Part shown: positions 1 to 7,361 of the stretch, in pieces
Position numbering within the stretch: position 1 is the stretch's first letter
Layout of the letters: every line of letters begins with the position of its first letter
Source of the DNA: Pedobacter sp. HDW13
Lineage (GTDB): Bacteria > Bacteroidota > Bacteroidia > Sphingobacteriales > Sphingobacteriaceae
NCBI RefSeq assembly: GCF_011303555.1
Contig: NZ_CP049868.1
Span: forward strand, 5,332,001-5,396,000
Reading direction: 5' to 3'
Length of the DNA stretch: 64,000 nucleotides
Position numbers and translations under genes: made by a program
The notes under the pieces: generated by a model
What the model saw: only the letters and a program-made list of their open reading frames with translations
Told to the model about the DNA's origin: nothing
Database searches by the model: none

Positions 1-1
1 A

Positions 2-142
2 CCTTTGGTTTATATGAACGAATCTGTTAATGTTTGGCGCGAAGATGTGGTGAAACAGGAAATTACTACTGAAGAGGGTTTAAAAAACGCAGCTAAACAT
101 AGCGACGAATTTTTTATGGTACCTAAAATAATCGAGAAATAG
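2..142 (+). CDS. C-terminal end of an unidentified protein (partial)
   Basis: An open frame enters from the left edge and ends in TAG at 140-142, giving 46 residues that finish in VPKIIEK. The fragment is charged and shows no membrane segment or motif I recognise. It lies on the same strand as the ABC ATPase gene that follows 105 bases later, so it may be the end of an upstream operon gene. Too little remains to name a function. Confidence 0.55.
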   Translation, partial: PLVYMNESVNVWREDVVKQEITTEEGLKNAAKHSDEFFMVPKIIEK

Positions 143-247
143 CCGTTATTGATATAACCATAGGTATGAATTTAAGCAATGTTTATAATGAAATTTTTAA
201 ACTCTTGTAACATACCTGCCATTGCCCTTGTCTAAAAAAGAAAAAAC

Positions 248-1006
248 ATGGAGAAACCACTCATTACTATAAAGGAAATTGGCCGTAAATATGTTATTGG
301 ATCTGAAGTGATTCACGCTTTAAAATCAGTTTCTTTAGATATCAATAAAGGCGAATTTGTAGCACTGATGGGACCATCTGGTTCGGGTAAATCAACCTTG
401 ATGAATATTTTAGGCTGTTTAGATACTCCTACAAGCGGCACTTACGTACTAAACGGTACAAACGTGAGCCACATGAGTGATGATGCGCTTGCCGAAGTAC
501 GCAACAAGGAGATTGGTTTCGTGTTTCAAACCTTTAACTTATTGCCGCGTTCAACTTCACTTGATAATGTGGCTTTACCTTTAATTTATGCAGGAAGCAG
601 TAAAAAAGATCGTCAGGCTAGGGCTGCCAAAGCTTTAGAAAATGTTGGTTTGGGTAACCGTATGGATCATAAACCTAACGAACTTTCGGGTGGTCAGCGC
701 CAGCGTGTAGCTGTTGCAAGAGCACTCATTAACGATCCCTCTATCATTCTTGCCGATGAGCCAACCGGTAACTTAGATACCAAAACCTCAATCGAAATTA
801 TGGGTTTGTTAGAAGAGATTCACAGCAAAGGCAACACCATTATTCTGGTAACGCACGAAGAAGATATTGCCCAACATGCCCATCGGATTGTGCGTATGCG
901 TGACGGATTGATCGAAAACGATTATTTAAACACCGAAGTGAAGAACGTTTCGCCGCGCTTACAGGCTTTAAAAGAGAGTGGCAGCGACTGGGAGAAAATT
1001 AACTAA
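248..1006 (+). CDS. ABC transporter ATP-binding protein, MacB/LolD type
   Basis: This 252-residue protein is the ATP-hydrolysing subunit of an ABC transporter and should act at the cytoplasmic face of the inner membrane. The Walker A motif GPSGSGKST is at 42-50, the Q-loop Q at 94, the signature LSGGQ at 146-150, Walker B ILADEP at 167-172 and the switch His at 203. The motif set and length fit the MacB/LolD/FtsE group, which pairs with FtsX-type permeases. No permease gene is adjacent. The closest candidate is the MacB-like permease at 4520-5764, five genes downstream, so pairing with it is an inference. The exported substrate cannot be told. Confidence 0.93.
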   Translation: MEKPLITIKEIGRKYVIGSEVIHALKSVSLDINKGEFVALMGPSGSGKSTLMNILGCLDTPTSGTYVLNGTNVSHMSDDALAEVRNKEIGFVFQTFNLLPRSTSLDNVALPLIYAGSSKKDRQARAAKALENVGLGNRMDHKPNELSGGQRQRVAVARALINDPSIILADEPTGNLDTKTSIEIMGLLEEIHSKGNTIILVTHEEDIAQHAHRIVRMRDGLIENDYLNTEVKNVSPRLQALKESGSDWEKIN

Positions 1007-1074
1007 GGTTGATGCTGTAAGGCATAGGGGATAAGGCTTTAAAACCTTAAATCTCCCGCCTTTAACCTTTTCAT

Positions 1075-1623
1075 ATGAAAATCTACACTAAAACCGGCGA
1101 CAAGGGGCAAACATCACTTATTGGTGGTACCCGTGTGCCTAAATTTCATCACCGTATCGAAACCTACGGAACCGTTGATGAACTCAATTCTTACATCGGT
1201 TTAATTATGTGCCAGGATATTAATTCGCATTATAAACAGTTGTTAAAAGAGATTCAGGATCGTTTATTTACAGTAGGTGCATCATTAGCGGCCGACCCTG
1301 AGAAATCGAAAATGAAAATCCCTGATTTACATGATACAGATATTGTACTGCTCGAAAATGAGATGGATGAGATGAATGAAGCCTTGCCAGCTTTAAAACA
1401 CTTTGTATTACCTGGAGGAAATACTGTCGTTTCTTACTGCCATCTGGCCAGATGTGTATGCAGAAGGGCAGAACGGCTTGCAGTGGAGCTTGCAGAAAAT
1501 AGCTTTGTAGATGAGCACGTAACGATTTATCTGAACCGTTTAAGTGATTATTTGTTTGTTTTGGCACGAAAACTGACGATGGATTTCAAGGCGGAAGAAA
1601 ATATTTGGATCCCGCGGGTTTAA
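1075..1623 (+). CDS. PduO-type cob(I)alamin adenosyltransferase
   Basis: This 182-residue enzyme transfers the 5'-deoxyadenosyl group of ATP to cob(I)alamin, producing adenosylcobalamin in the cytoplasm. Family signatures are the N-terminal ATP-binding stretch TKTGDKGQTSL at 5-15, VLPGG at 111-115, the arginine-rich helix CRRAER at 129-134 and YLNRLSDYLF at 152-161. Length and motif order match the PduO/ATR family rather than CobA or EutT. It starts 68 bases after the ABC ATPase gene. No cobalamin biosynthesis genes or cobalamin riboswitch are nearby, so it probably serves salvage. Its product could feed the CarH-like regulator at 17568. Confidence 0.95.
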   Translation: MKIYTKTGDKGQTSLIGGTRVPKFHHRIETYGTVDELNSYIGLIMCQDINSHYKQLLKEIQDRLFTVGASLAADPEKSKMKIPDLHDTDIVLLENEMDEMNEALPALKHFVLPGGNTVVSYCHLARCVCRRAERLAVELAENSFVDEHVTIYLNRLSDYLFVLARKLTMDFKAEENIWIPRV

Positions 1624-1709
1624 TAGTTGAAAAATAAGTTTGTTTTGCTCAAAAATTTTAATATACTTTGCGCATAATAAAGGAATACGAATTTAATTGA
1701 ATTGATGAT

Positions 1710-1931
1710 ATGTATTGGACATTAGAATTAGCATCGCACCTGGAAGACGCACCATGGCCTGCAACTAAAGATGAATTAATTGATTACGGTATCCGCTCTG
1801 GTGCCCCGGTAGAAGTTATTGAAAACTTACAGGCATTAGAAGATGATGGCGAGCCTTATGAAACTATTGAGGAGATCTGGCCAGATTATCCAACTAAAGA
1901 AGATTTCTTCTTTAACGAGGACGAATACTAA
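1710..1931 (+). CDS. DUF2795-like small acidic protein
   Basis: A 73-residue, strongly acidic protein with the core WPATKDELIDYGIRSGAP, resembling the small DUF2795 proteins common in Bacteroidota; this is recognition by eye. The family has a compact helical fold and no established function. No signal peptide or membrane segment is present, so it should be cytoplasmic. A clear intrinsic terminator follows at 1945-1974, and an 86-base gap separates it from the adenosyltransferase gene, so it is probably a separate short transcript. Confidence 0.8.
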   Translation: MYWTLELASHLEDAPWPATKDELIDYGIRSGAPVEVIENLQALEDDGEPYETIEEIWPDYPTKEDFFFNEDEY

Positions 1932-1944
1932 GAATAAGATAAGG

Positions 1945-1974
1945 AACCTTCCGGTATAAACGGGAGGTTTTTTT
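1945..1974 (+). terminator. Rho-independent terminator after the DUF2795-like gene
   Basis: The 9-bp stem AACCTTCCG (1945-1953) and CGGGAGGTT (1961-1969), with one G-T wobble and a 7-base loop, runs into a T tract at 1968-1974. Confidence 0.85.
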
Positions 1975-2069
1975 ATGCCCTTCTCATACTTAAGAACAGC
2001 TTCTTTCTTCTCCCTCTAATTTCATGGAATACGCTGATTAAACTGTTTATTGTATCTGCGTTTATCACC

Positions 2070-2186
2070 TTAAATCTGCGGGAGAATAATTAAGGTTTGT
2101 TTCCCACTGACTTCGCGATGTGTGCAGGTAAAAGCCATTAATTTAATTTGTCTTGATTCTATTAAATTTGCGGGTAAATATCTACC
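2070..2186. repeat. Dispersed intergenic repeat, copies A1 and A2
   Basis: The 340-base gap 1932-2274 holds no convincing gene apart from the terminator at its left end. At 2070-2093 it carries the core AAATCTGCGGGAGAATAA, followed by TTTCCCACTGACTTCGC from about 2100. A second degenerate copy, TTAAATTTGCGGG, begins at 2162. The same words recur near 28.1, 40.1 and 54.5 kb, always between genes, so this is a repeat family and not a gene remnant. The TAAATTTG in copy A2 mimics a -7 promoter box, but I attribute it to the repeat. Confidence 0.6.
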
Positions 2187-2274
2187 ATACTAATAAATAT
2201 TTACAATTTTTAAACAAAAGCGAAAAATCAGGTGTTAATACTGCAATAATTTACATTACTAAAAAATTAACACT

Positions 2275-2433
2275 ATGGGAAATTTATTGTATTTAGTCGC
2301 AGTAGTATTGGTAATACTTTGGGTCATCGGATTTATATTTCACGGCTTCGGCGATGTTGGTGGTATAATCCACGTTTTATTGGTTATCGCAGTTATTGCA
2401 ATCCTGCTTAAAATTATTGGTAGGGCCGCGTAA
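2275..2433 (+). CDS. Lmo0937-family small membrane protein
   Basis: A 52-residue hydrophobic protein. ATG at 2275 opens a frame with two membrane-spanning stretches, about residues 4-22 and 31-47, separated by the short turn HGFGDVGG. Length and layout match the Lmo0937 family of tiny membrane proteins (DUF5670), widespread in Bacteroidota and of unknown function. The frame ends in TAA at 2431-2433, and a strong terminator follows at 2491-2521, which supports a real monocistronic gene. No clear Shine-Dalgarno is visible, which is normal in this phylum. Confidence 0.75.
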   Translation: MGNLLYLVAVVLVILWVIGFIFHGFGDVGGIIHVLLVIAVIAILLKIIGRAA

Positions 2434-2490
2434 AATATATCAGTTGGATATACTCTGTTTTTAAGCCTGACCTAAAAATAGAAAGATAAG

Positions 2491-2521
2491 AGGAGTTTCA
2501 TTTTTATGAAGCTCCTTTTTT
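2491..2521. terminator. Rho-independent terminator
   Basis: The 11-bp stem AGGAGTTTCAT (2491-2501) and ATGAAGCTCCT (2506-2516), with one G-T wobble and a TTTT loop, is followed by T residues to 2521. It ends the small membrane protein gene. The converging ispD ends only five bases further on, so it may work in both directions. Confidence 0.85.
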
Positions 2522-2525
2522 ATTG

Positions 2526-3194
2526 TTATGGTTTTAACAATAGTTCCGCTAGTTCGAGATCGATCGGGTAGGTGATTTTAATATTACTTCGTTCTCCTTC
2601 AATAATATTAATGTTGTGGCCAATGGATTCTACCACACTGGCATCATCGGTAAAATTACTATCGAATTCTTGATTATAAGCCTCTTTAAGTACTTTAAGG
2701 TTAAATGTTTGAGGTGTTTGTACCAGATAGATTTCATCGCGCTTTAGTGCCGATGTTTTTTCGTTTCTGAACAAACGTACACTATCACTCGATTGTACTG
2801 CAGCAATAATATTGCCTTGTTGTGCGGCTGCCCGGTAGCAATTGTCAATCAGTGTTTTCGAAACCAATGGACGTACGGCATCGTGTATGGCTACAACACT
2901 TTCTTCTTCTTGAATGGTGTATACTGCGTTTTTAACCGAATGGAAACGCTCTGTGCCACCATCAATAACCTGATGTGGAATGCGAAAATTAAATTCATCG
3001 CATAACCTGCGCCAGTAACCTTGCTGATCTTTATTTAAAACCAATAAAATTTTAGGTTGGGACTCGCTTTGGGCAAAAGCTTTTATGGTATGCATTAAAA
3101 CCGGGAGGTCTTTGAGCAATAAAAATTGTTTTGGGGTTTCTGTCTGCATCCGATTGCCAGAACCGCCTGCTACAATTATAGCGTAATTTTTCAT
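2526..3194 (-). CDS. ispD: 2-C-methyl-D-erythritol 4-phosphate cytidylyltransferase
   Basis: This 222-residue enzyme couples CTP to methylerythritol 4-phosphate, the third step of the MEP isoprenoid pathway. The nucleotide-binding loop AGGSGNRM is at 9-16, with the conserved lysine in PKQF at 22. DGG-x-x-R is at 78-83, HDAVRP at 104-109, QTPQTF at 159-164, TDDAS at 182-186 and the closing NIKITYP-x-D at 204-212. All are expected for IspD and the length is typical. It follows queA on the same strand, but a 75-base spacer with nested inverted repeats lies between. The product ultimately feeds the IPP used by Idi and CrtB encoded at 18.5-19.8 kb. Confidence 0.95.
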   Translation of the reverse strand: MKNYAIIVAGGSGNRMQTETPKQFLLLKDLPVLMHTIKAFAQSESQPKILLVLNKDQQGYWRRLCDEFNFRIPHQVIDGGTERFHSVKNAVYTIQEEESVVAIHDAVRPLVSKTLIDNCYRAAAQQGNIIAAVQSSDSVRLFRNEKTSALKRDEIYLVQTPQTFNLKVLKEAYNQEFDSNFTDDASVVESIGHNINIIEGERSNIKITYPIDLELAELLLKP

Positions 3195-3213
3195 GGGAGG
3201 AGATATGAGATGA

Positions 3214-3272
3214 TAGATTTGAGATATGAGATCTGATTTAACTCAAATCTCATATCTCATTACTCAAATCTA
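3214..3272. repeat. Nested inverted repeats between queA and ispD
   Basis: The inner arms GAGATATGAGAT (3221-3232) and ATCTCATATCTC (3247-3258) are a perfect 12-bp inverted repeat around a 14-base loop. The outer arms TAGATTTGAG (3214-3223) and CTCAAATCTA (3263-3272) are a perfect 10-bp pair, and the right one contains the queA stop codon. A further direct copy of AGATATGAGAT is at 3201-3211. There is no T tract, so a plain intrinsic terminator is unlikely. Confidence 0.75.
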
Positions 3273-4319
3273 TATGATCAGCATGGCATCGCCGTAGCTA
3301 TAGAATTTGTATTTTTCTTTAACTGCAACCTCATATGCATTCATTACATTTTCGTAGCCACCAAAAGCACTTACCATCATCAATAAAGTAGATTCTGGTG
3401 TGTGGAAATTGGTAATCATCGAGTTTGCAATGCTGAAATCATACGGAGGGAAGATAAACTTACTGGTCCAATCGTTAGCAGCCTTTAAAGTTCTGTTAGC
3501 AGAAACAGCCGATTCGATAGCACGCATAGAAGTAGTACCTACAGCACAGATTTTTCTTTTGTTTTCTAAAGCCTTATTTACAATGTTAGCATCTTTTTGC
3601 TCGATAATAAACTGCTCAGAATCCATTTTGTGTTTGGTCAGATCTTCAACCTCAACCGTTCTGAAAGTTCCTAAACCAACATGTAAAGTTACTTCAGCAA
3701 AATCAACACCTTTAAGTTCAAGGCGTTTCATTAACTCGCGGCTAAAGTGTAAACCTGCGGTAGGAGCTGCAACAGCACCTTCGTGCTTAGCAAAAATAGT
3801 TTGGTAACGCTCTTTATCTTCAGCGGTAGCTTTACGTTTAATGTATTTAGGAAGTGGTGTTTCGCCTAAAATTTCAACGTTTTTTCTAAACTCTTCGTCG
3901 CTGCCTTCAAATAAAAAACGAATGGTACGGCCACGTGAAGTAGTGTTATCTACCACCTCAGCAACTAACAAATCGTCATCACCAAAGTATAATTTATTGC
4001 CTACACGGATTTTACGGGCCGGATCAACCAAAACATCCCATAAACGCAGTTCTTTATTTAATTCACGTAATAAGAAAACTTCGATAGTAGCACCGGTTTT
4101 CTCCTTGTTACCGTATAAACGGGCAGGAAAAACTTTGGTGTTATTTAATATCATTACGTCTTTGTCGTCGAAATAACCTAAAACGTCTTTGAAAATTTTA
4201 TGTTCAATTTTACCGCTGTCTTTGTGTAAAACCATTAGGCGAGCTTCGTCGCGTTCTTCAGCCGGATTATTGGCTACCAATGATTCAGGTAAGTTAAATT
4301 TGAATTGTGATAATTTCAT
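3270..4319 (-). CDS. queA: S-adenosylmethionine:tRNA ribosyltransferase-isomerase
   Basis: QueA transfers and isomerises the ribosyl group of SAM onto 7-aminomethyl-7-deazaguanine in tRNA, forming epoxyqueuosine. Conserved blocks are RDEARLMV at 23-30, LNNTKVFPARLYG at 58-70, and, further along, APTAGLHFS, LHVGLGTF and the C-terminal FHTPESTLLMMVSAF. The open frame extends 23 codons further upstream. I chose ATG at 4319 because the protein then begins MKLSQF as in the family, giving 349 residues, and because a -7 box lies just upstream at 4342-4349. The next enzyme, QueG, is encoded at 36.6 kb. The gene precedes ispD on the same strand. Confidence 0.95.
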   Translation of the reverse strand: MKLSQFKFNLPESLVANNPAEERDEARLMVLHKDSGKIEHKIFKDVLGYFDDKDVMILNNTKVFPARLYGNKEKTGATIEVFLLRELNKELRLWDVLVDPARKIRVGNKLYFGDDDLLVAEVVDNTTSRGRTIRFLFEGSDEEFRKNVEILGETPLPKYIKRKATAEDKERYQTIFAKHEGAVAAPTAGLHFSRELMKRLELKGVDFAEVTLHVGLGTFRTVEVEDLTKHKMDSEQFIIEQKDANIVNKALENKRKICAVGTTSMRAIESAVSANRTLKAANDWTSKFIFPPYDFSIANSMITNFHTPESTLLMMVSAFGGYENVMNAYEVAVKEKYKFYSYGDAMLII

Positions 4320-4341
4320 TCCTGATGAATTTTTTGAGGTG

Positions 4342-4349
4342 CAAAAATA
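4342..4349 (-). promoter_or_regulatory. -7 element of queA
   Basis: On the minus strand this reads TATTTTTG, matching the Bacteroidota -7 consensus TAnnTTTG, and it lies 22 bases before the chosen queA start. No convincing -33 TTTG is seen at normal spacing. It would fall inside the coding region if the longer queA frame were used. Confidence 0.55.
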
Positions 4350-4464
4350 CGAATTTAATTTTTCTTTTCGGTATTTTATCAAACGCATTTGATTATATTA
4401 TGTTTTACTTCATTTTAAGTTAAATTATACGGCTTGTAATTGCCTTGTAGCCATAAAAATTAAT

Positions 4465-4472
4465 TAGTTTTG
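4465..4472 (+). promoter_or_regulatory. -7 element upstream of the MacB-like permease
   Basis: TAGTTTTG matches TAnnTTTG, 47 bases before the permease ATG. TTG triplets at 4440-4442 and 4444-4446 are possible -33 elements at spacings of 22 and 18 bases. Confidence 0.55.
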
Positions 4473-4519
4473 AAGATATGCTGTAACCTTTTAACAGGCT
4501 TTGCATCTAACCTCTAATT

Positions 4520-5764
4520 ATGATAATTTTTAGGCTAATAGGCGAGAGTTTCCGTTTTGCATTTGATGCGTTGCGCCAGAATAAATTGCGTACCATGTTA
4601 TCGCTTTTGGCTATAACCATTGGTATTTTTACCATTATAGCGGTGTTTTCTGCTGTGGATACCTTCAGAGGTAAACTCCAGTCGAGCGTTGATAAACTGG
4701 GCTCGAACACTATTTATGTGCAAAAATGGCCCTGGAGCTTTGGCGATAATTATCCCTGGTGGAAATACATGAACCGCCCACAGCCTTCTATGCGTGATTT
4801 TGAAGCGTTACGCGAAAGAATTGAAAATGCACAAGGCGTAACCTTCGAAATATCGACTAACGACCGGACCATTAAATACCGGAGCAGTTCTGTTGAAGGA
4901 ATTTCTGTTTGGGCGGCCTCACATGATTTTAATAAAACGTGGAATTTTGAACTGCAGGATGGCCGTTACTTTACCGAAAATGAGAGTAAAAATGGTTCAC
5001 CGGTTTGTATTTTAGGTTCTGATATTTCAGACGGCCTTTTTGATGGCGATAGAGCTGTAGGAAAACAGGTTCAGATTTTAGGTAGAAGGTTAACCGTTGT
5101 AGGTGTTTTTAAAAAAGAGGGCGAAGATATGCTTGGCACTTCACTTGATAAAAACGTAAATATTCCCATTAATTTTGCCAAGGGTGTACTGGATATTCAG
5201 AGCGAACGTTACGGACCGCAAATCACTGTACGTGGCAACGATAATGTAAGTTTAGAAGAAGTAGAAAGCGAGCTTAAAGGCTTAATGCGCTCTATTCACC
5301 GCATAAGGCCTGGACAGGAAGAAGATTTTGCGCTGAATAAAACCACCATTTTATCGAACCAGCTAGACTCGATGTTTAAAATGGTAAATATTGCCGGATG
5401 GGTTATTGGTGGCTTCTCTATTTTGGTAGGTGGTTTCAGTATTGCCAATATTATGTTCGTTTCGGTTAAGGAACGGACCAATATTATCGGGATTCAAAAA
5501 TCGTTGGGCGCTAAAAATTATTTCATATTGCTACAGTTTATATTTGAATCTATTTCCCTTTGTATTTTGGGTGGGTTGCTCGGGCTGTTACTCGTGTATC
5601 TGTTTGCGCTTGGGATTGGGGCTGCAACAGATTTCCATATCATATTGGGCTTGAATAATATTGCTTTAGGAATCGGGATCTCGATTATTATCGGTACAAT
5701 TTCCGGATTCTGGCCAGCATATTCGGCTTCGAGATTAGACCCGGTAGAAGCGATTAGAAGTTAG
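4520..5764 (+). CDS. MacB/FtsX-family ABC transporter permease
   Basis: This 414-residue inner-membrane permease has the MacB layout. A first membrane helix spans about residues 23-45 after the amphipathic RFAFDALRQNKLRTMLS segment. A periplasmic MacB-type core domain spans about 50-275. The FtsX domain follows, with three C-terminal helices at about 290-315, 335-365 and 375-400. It ends in the typical PVEAIRS tail. It lacks the fused ATPase of true MacB, so it needs a separate ATP-binding subunit, possibly the protein encoded at 248-1006. Its own -7 box suggests independent transcription. Substrate unknown; families of this type export lipids, peptides or antibiotics. Confidence 0.9.
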   Translation: MIIFRLIGESFRFAFDALRQNKLRTMLSLLAITIGIFTIIAVFSAVDTFRGKLQSSVDKLGSNTIYVQKWPWSFGDNYPWWKYMNRPQPSMRDFEALRERIENAQGVTFEISTNDRTIKYRSSSVEGISVWAASHDFNKTWNFELQDGRYFTENESKNGSPVCILGSDISDGLFDGDRAVGKQVQILGRRLTVVGVFKKEGEDMLGTSLDKNVNIPINFAKGVLDIQSERYGPQITVRGNDNVSLEEVESELKGLMRSIHRIRPGQEEDFALNKTTILSNQLDSMFKMVNIAGWVIGGFSILVGGFSIANIMFVSVKERTNIIGIQKSLGAKNYFILLQFIFESISLCILGGLLGLLLVYLFALGIGAATDFHIILGLNNIALGIGISIIIGTISGFWPAYSASRLDPVEAIRS

Positions 5765-5835
5765 TTTAGTCGCCAGTTTGCAGGGTGGAGTGCTATGTAG
5801 CTGCCTCAGTTAATAAACCTTATTGAAGTGGATAG

Positions 5836-5865
5836 CCCGCAAAGCCGGTTTTTCACCGGGTGCGG
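5836..5865. other. GC-rich hairpin after the permease gene
   Basis: CCGGT (5845-5849) and ACCGG (5855-5859) form a hairpin with a 5-base loop. It is extended outside a short bulge by CCGC (5837-5840) and GCGG (5862-5865). No T tract follows. It may stabilise the permease transcript end. The rest of the gap 5765-6052 shows only the terminator at 5978-6011. Confidence 0.4.
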
Positions 5866-5977
5866 ACTAGTAACGGAAAGAAGGACCAATGTTACCATGA
5901 AATACTGGCTTTCATTTTCAAAATATAAAAGATACAGTTTGGTTGTCGGTGTGATACCAAGTACCGGATAAAAATAT

Positions 5978-6011
5978 AAACCCCTCGTTAAACTGAATTA
6001 ACGAGGGGTTT
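5978..6011. terminator. Bidirectional terminator between converging genes
   Basis: A perfect 14-bp stem, AAACCCCTCGTTAA (5978-5991) and TTAACGAGGGGTTT (5998-6011), has a 6-base loop. The T-rich right side serves the permease and the A-rich left side serves the minus-strand aminotransferase gene ending at 6053. Confidence 0.88.
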
Positions 6012-6052
6012 GTTGTTATATAGTTAACTGGAAATTGCTAACTGTTAATTGA

Positions 6053-7249
6053 TTAGGATAGTTTGCCTAAAGCTTCTTTAATTCTTCTTAATGCTTCAAC
6101 CAGGCTCTCATCTGATGCTGCATAAGATAAGCGGATATAGTTGTTGTTACCAAACGAATCGCCGCCTACAGTTGCTACGTGACCTACATTTAGTAAATAT
6201 AAAGCTAAGTCAGCCGAATCTTTAATTACATTCCCGTCAGCGTCTTTTTTGCCGAAGAACGAGCTGATTTCAGGGAAGAAATAAAAAGCACCATCAGGAA
6301 GGTTTGTTTTTACACCAGGAATTTCGTTTAACAAGTTATAAACCAGTTCTCTTCTGCGTAAAAAGGCTTCTTTCATTACTAAAACGCTTTCTAAGCCTTG
6401 TTCGTAAGCCACAATACCTGCGCGTTGTGCAATAGAGCAAGTACCCGATGTGGTTTGTCCTTGTAATTTATCGTTTGCAGCAGCAATTTCTTTGTTTGCA
6501 GCAATGTACCCTAATCTCCAGCCAGTCATTGCAAATGCTTTAGAGAAACCGTTTACAATAATTACACGGTCTTTAATGCTATCGAACTGAGCAATTGATT
6601 CGTGTTTATCTACAAAATTGATGTGCTCGTAAATCTCATCAGAAAGGATGTAAATATTAGGGTGTTTTTCGAAAACCGCCACTAAAGCTGCCAATTCTTC
6701 TTTGCTGTAAACCGAACCAGTTGGGTTACATGGCGAAGAGAACATAAACAGTTTACTTTTTGGGGTAATTGCCGCTTCTAACTGTGCAGGTGTAATTTTG
6801 AAATTGCTTTCAATGTCCGTATCAATAAAAACTGATTTACCCTCGGCAAGCGTAACCATTTCTGAGTAAGAAACCCAATAAGGAGTAGGGATAATTACTT
6901 CATCATCAGGATCAATTAAGGTTAAAATTACGTTCGATAACGATTGTTTGGCACCTGTTGAAACCACGATCTGAGAAATATCGTAATCTAGATTATTTTC
7001 TGTTTTAAGTTTATTTACGATCGCCTGGCGCAACTCAGGATATCCCGGAACCGGCGAGTAGCGTGTATAATTTTCATCTAATGCTTTTTTTGCAGCATTT
7101 TTTACATGGTCTGGCGTGTTAAAATCGGGTTCGCCAACACTTAAACTGATTATATTAATGCCCTTTGACGCTAGTTCGCGGCCAAGTTTGGTCATTTTAA
7201 GGGTTGCAGATTCTGACAGGCTGTTGATTCTTTTCGATAAGGTGCTCAT
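6053..7249 (-). CDS. Class I PLP-dependent aminotransferase, aspartate-aminotransferase type
   Basis: This 398-residue fold-type I aminotransferase most resembles the bacterial 1-gamma aspartate/prephenate aminotransferases. It has SVGEPDFNTP at 37-46, the cofactor-stacking Tyr in TPYWVSY (124), the substrate-site SPCNPTGSVY at 172-181, D204 and Y207 in SDEIYEH, the Schiff-base lysine K237 in SKAFAMTGWRLGY, and the C-terminal R of YIRLSYA. It would exchange amino groups between aspartate or a related amino acid and 2-oxoglutarate in the cytoplasm. Exact substrate cannot be fixed by eye. It is transcribed divergently from the CDF gene across a short promoter region. Confidence 0.9.
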   Translation of the reverse strand: MSTLSKRINSLSESATLKMTKLGRELASKGINIISLSVGEPDFNTPDHVKNAAKKALDENYTRYSPVPGYPELRQAIVNKLKTENNLDYDISQIVVSTGAKQSLSNVILTLIDPDDEVIIPTPYWVSYSEMVTLAEGKSVFIDTDIESNFKITPAQLEAAITPKSKLFMFSSPCNPTGSVYSKEELAALVAVFEKHPNIYILSDEIYEHINFVDKHESIAQFDSIKDRVIIVNGFSKAFAMTGWRLGYIAANKEIAAANDKLQGQTTSGTCSIAQRAGIVAYEQGLESVLVMKEAFLRRRELVYNLLNEIPGVKTNLPDGAFYFFPEISSFFGKKDADGNVIKDSADLALYLLNVGHVATVGGDSFGNNNYIRLSYAASDESLVEALRRIKEALGKLS

Positions 7250-7267
7250 GGTTAATTACTTTGAGCG

Positions 7268-7275
7268 CAAATATA
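7268..7275 (-). promoter_or_regulatory. -7 element of the aminotransferase gene
   Basis: The minus strand reads TATATTTG, an exact TAnnTTTG match, 18 bases before the ATG at 7249. No good -33 TTTG is seen. Confidence 0.6.
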
Positions 7276-7339
7276 TAAACCAAATATTATTCTGCACTAA
7301 AAAACAGATATTTTTCTCATTTAATTTATTCGATAAGCG

Positions 7340-7347
7340 TATTTTTG
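7340..7347 (+). promoter_or_regulatory. -7 element of the CDF transporter gene
   Basis: TATTTTTG matches TAnnTTTG, 14 bases before the GTG chosen as start. An upstream ATG at 7248 in the same frame would place this box inside the gene, so the box supports the GTG start. Confidence 0.55.
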
Positions 7348-7361
7348 TACAAAAAAGCACT

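Noticed and set aside
1007..1074. Cobalamin riboswitch before the adenosyltransferase gene
   Set aside because: The 68-base gap is too short and shows no B12-box-like conserved elements.
2163..2170. TAAATTTG as promoter of the small membrane protein gene
   Set aside because: It is part of a dispersed repeat copy and lies 104 bases from the start without a suitable -33 element.
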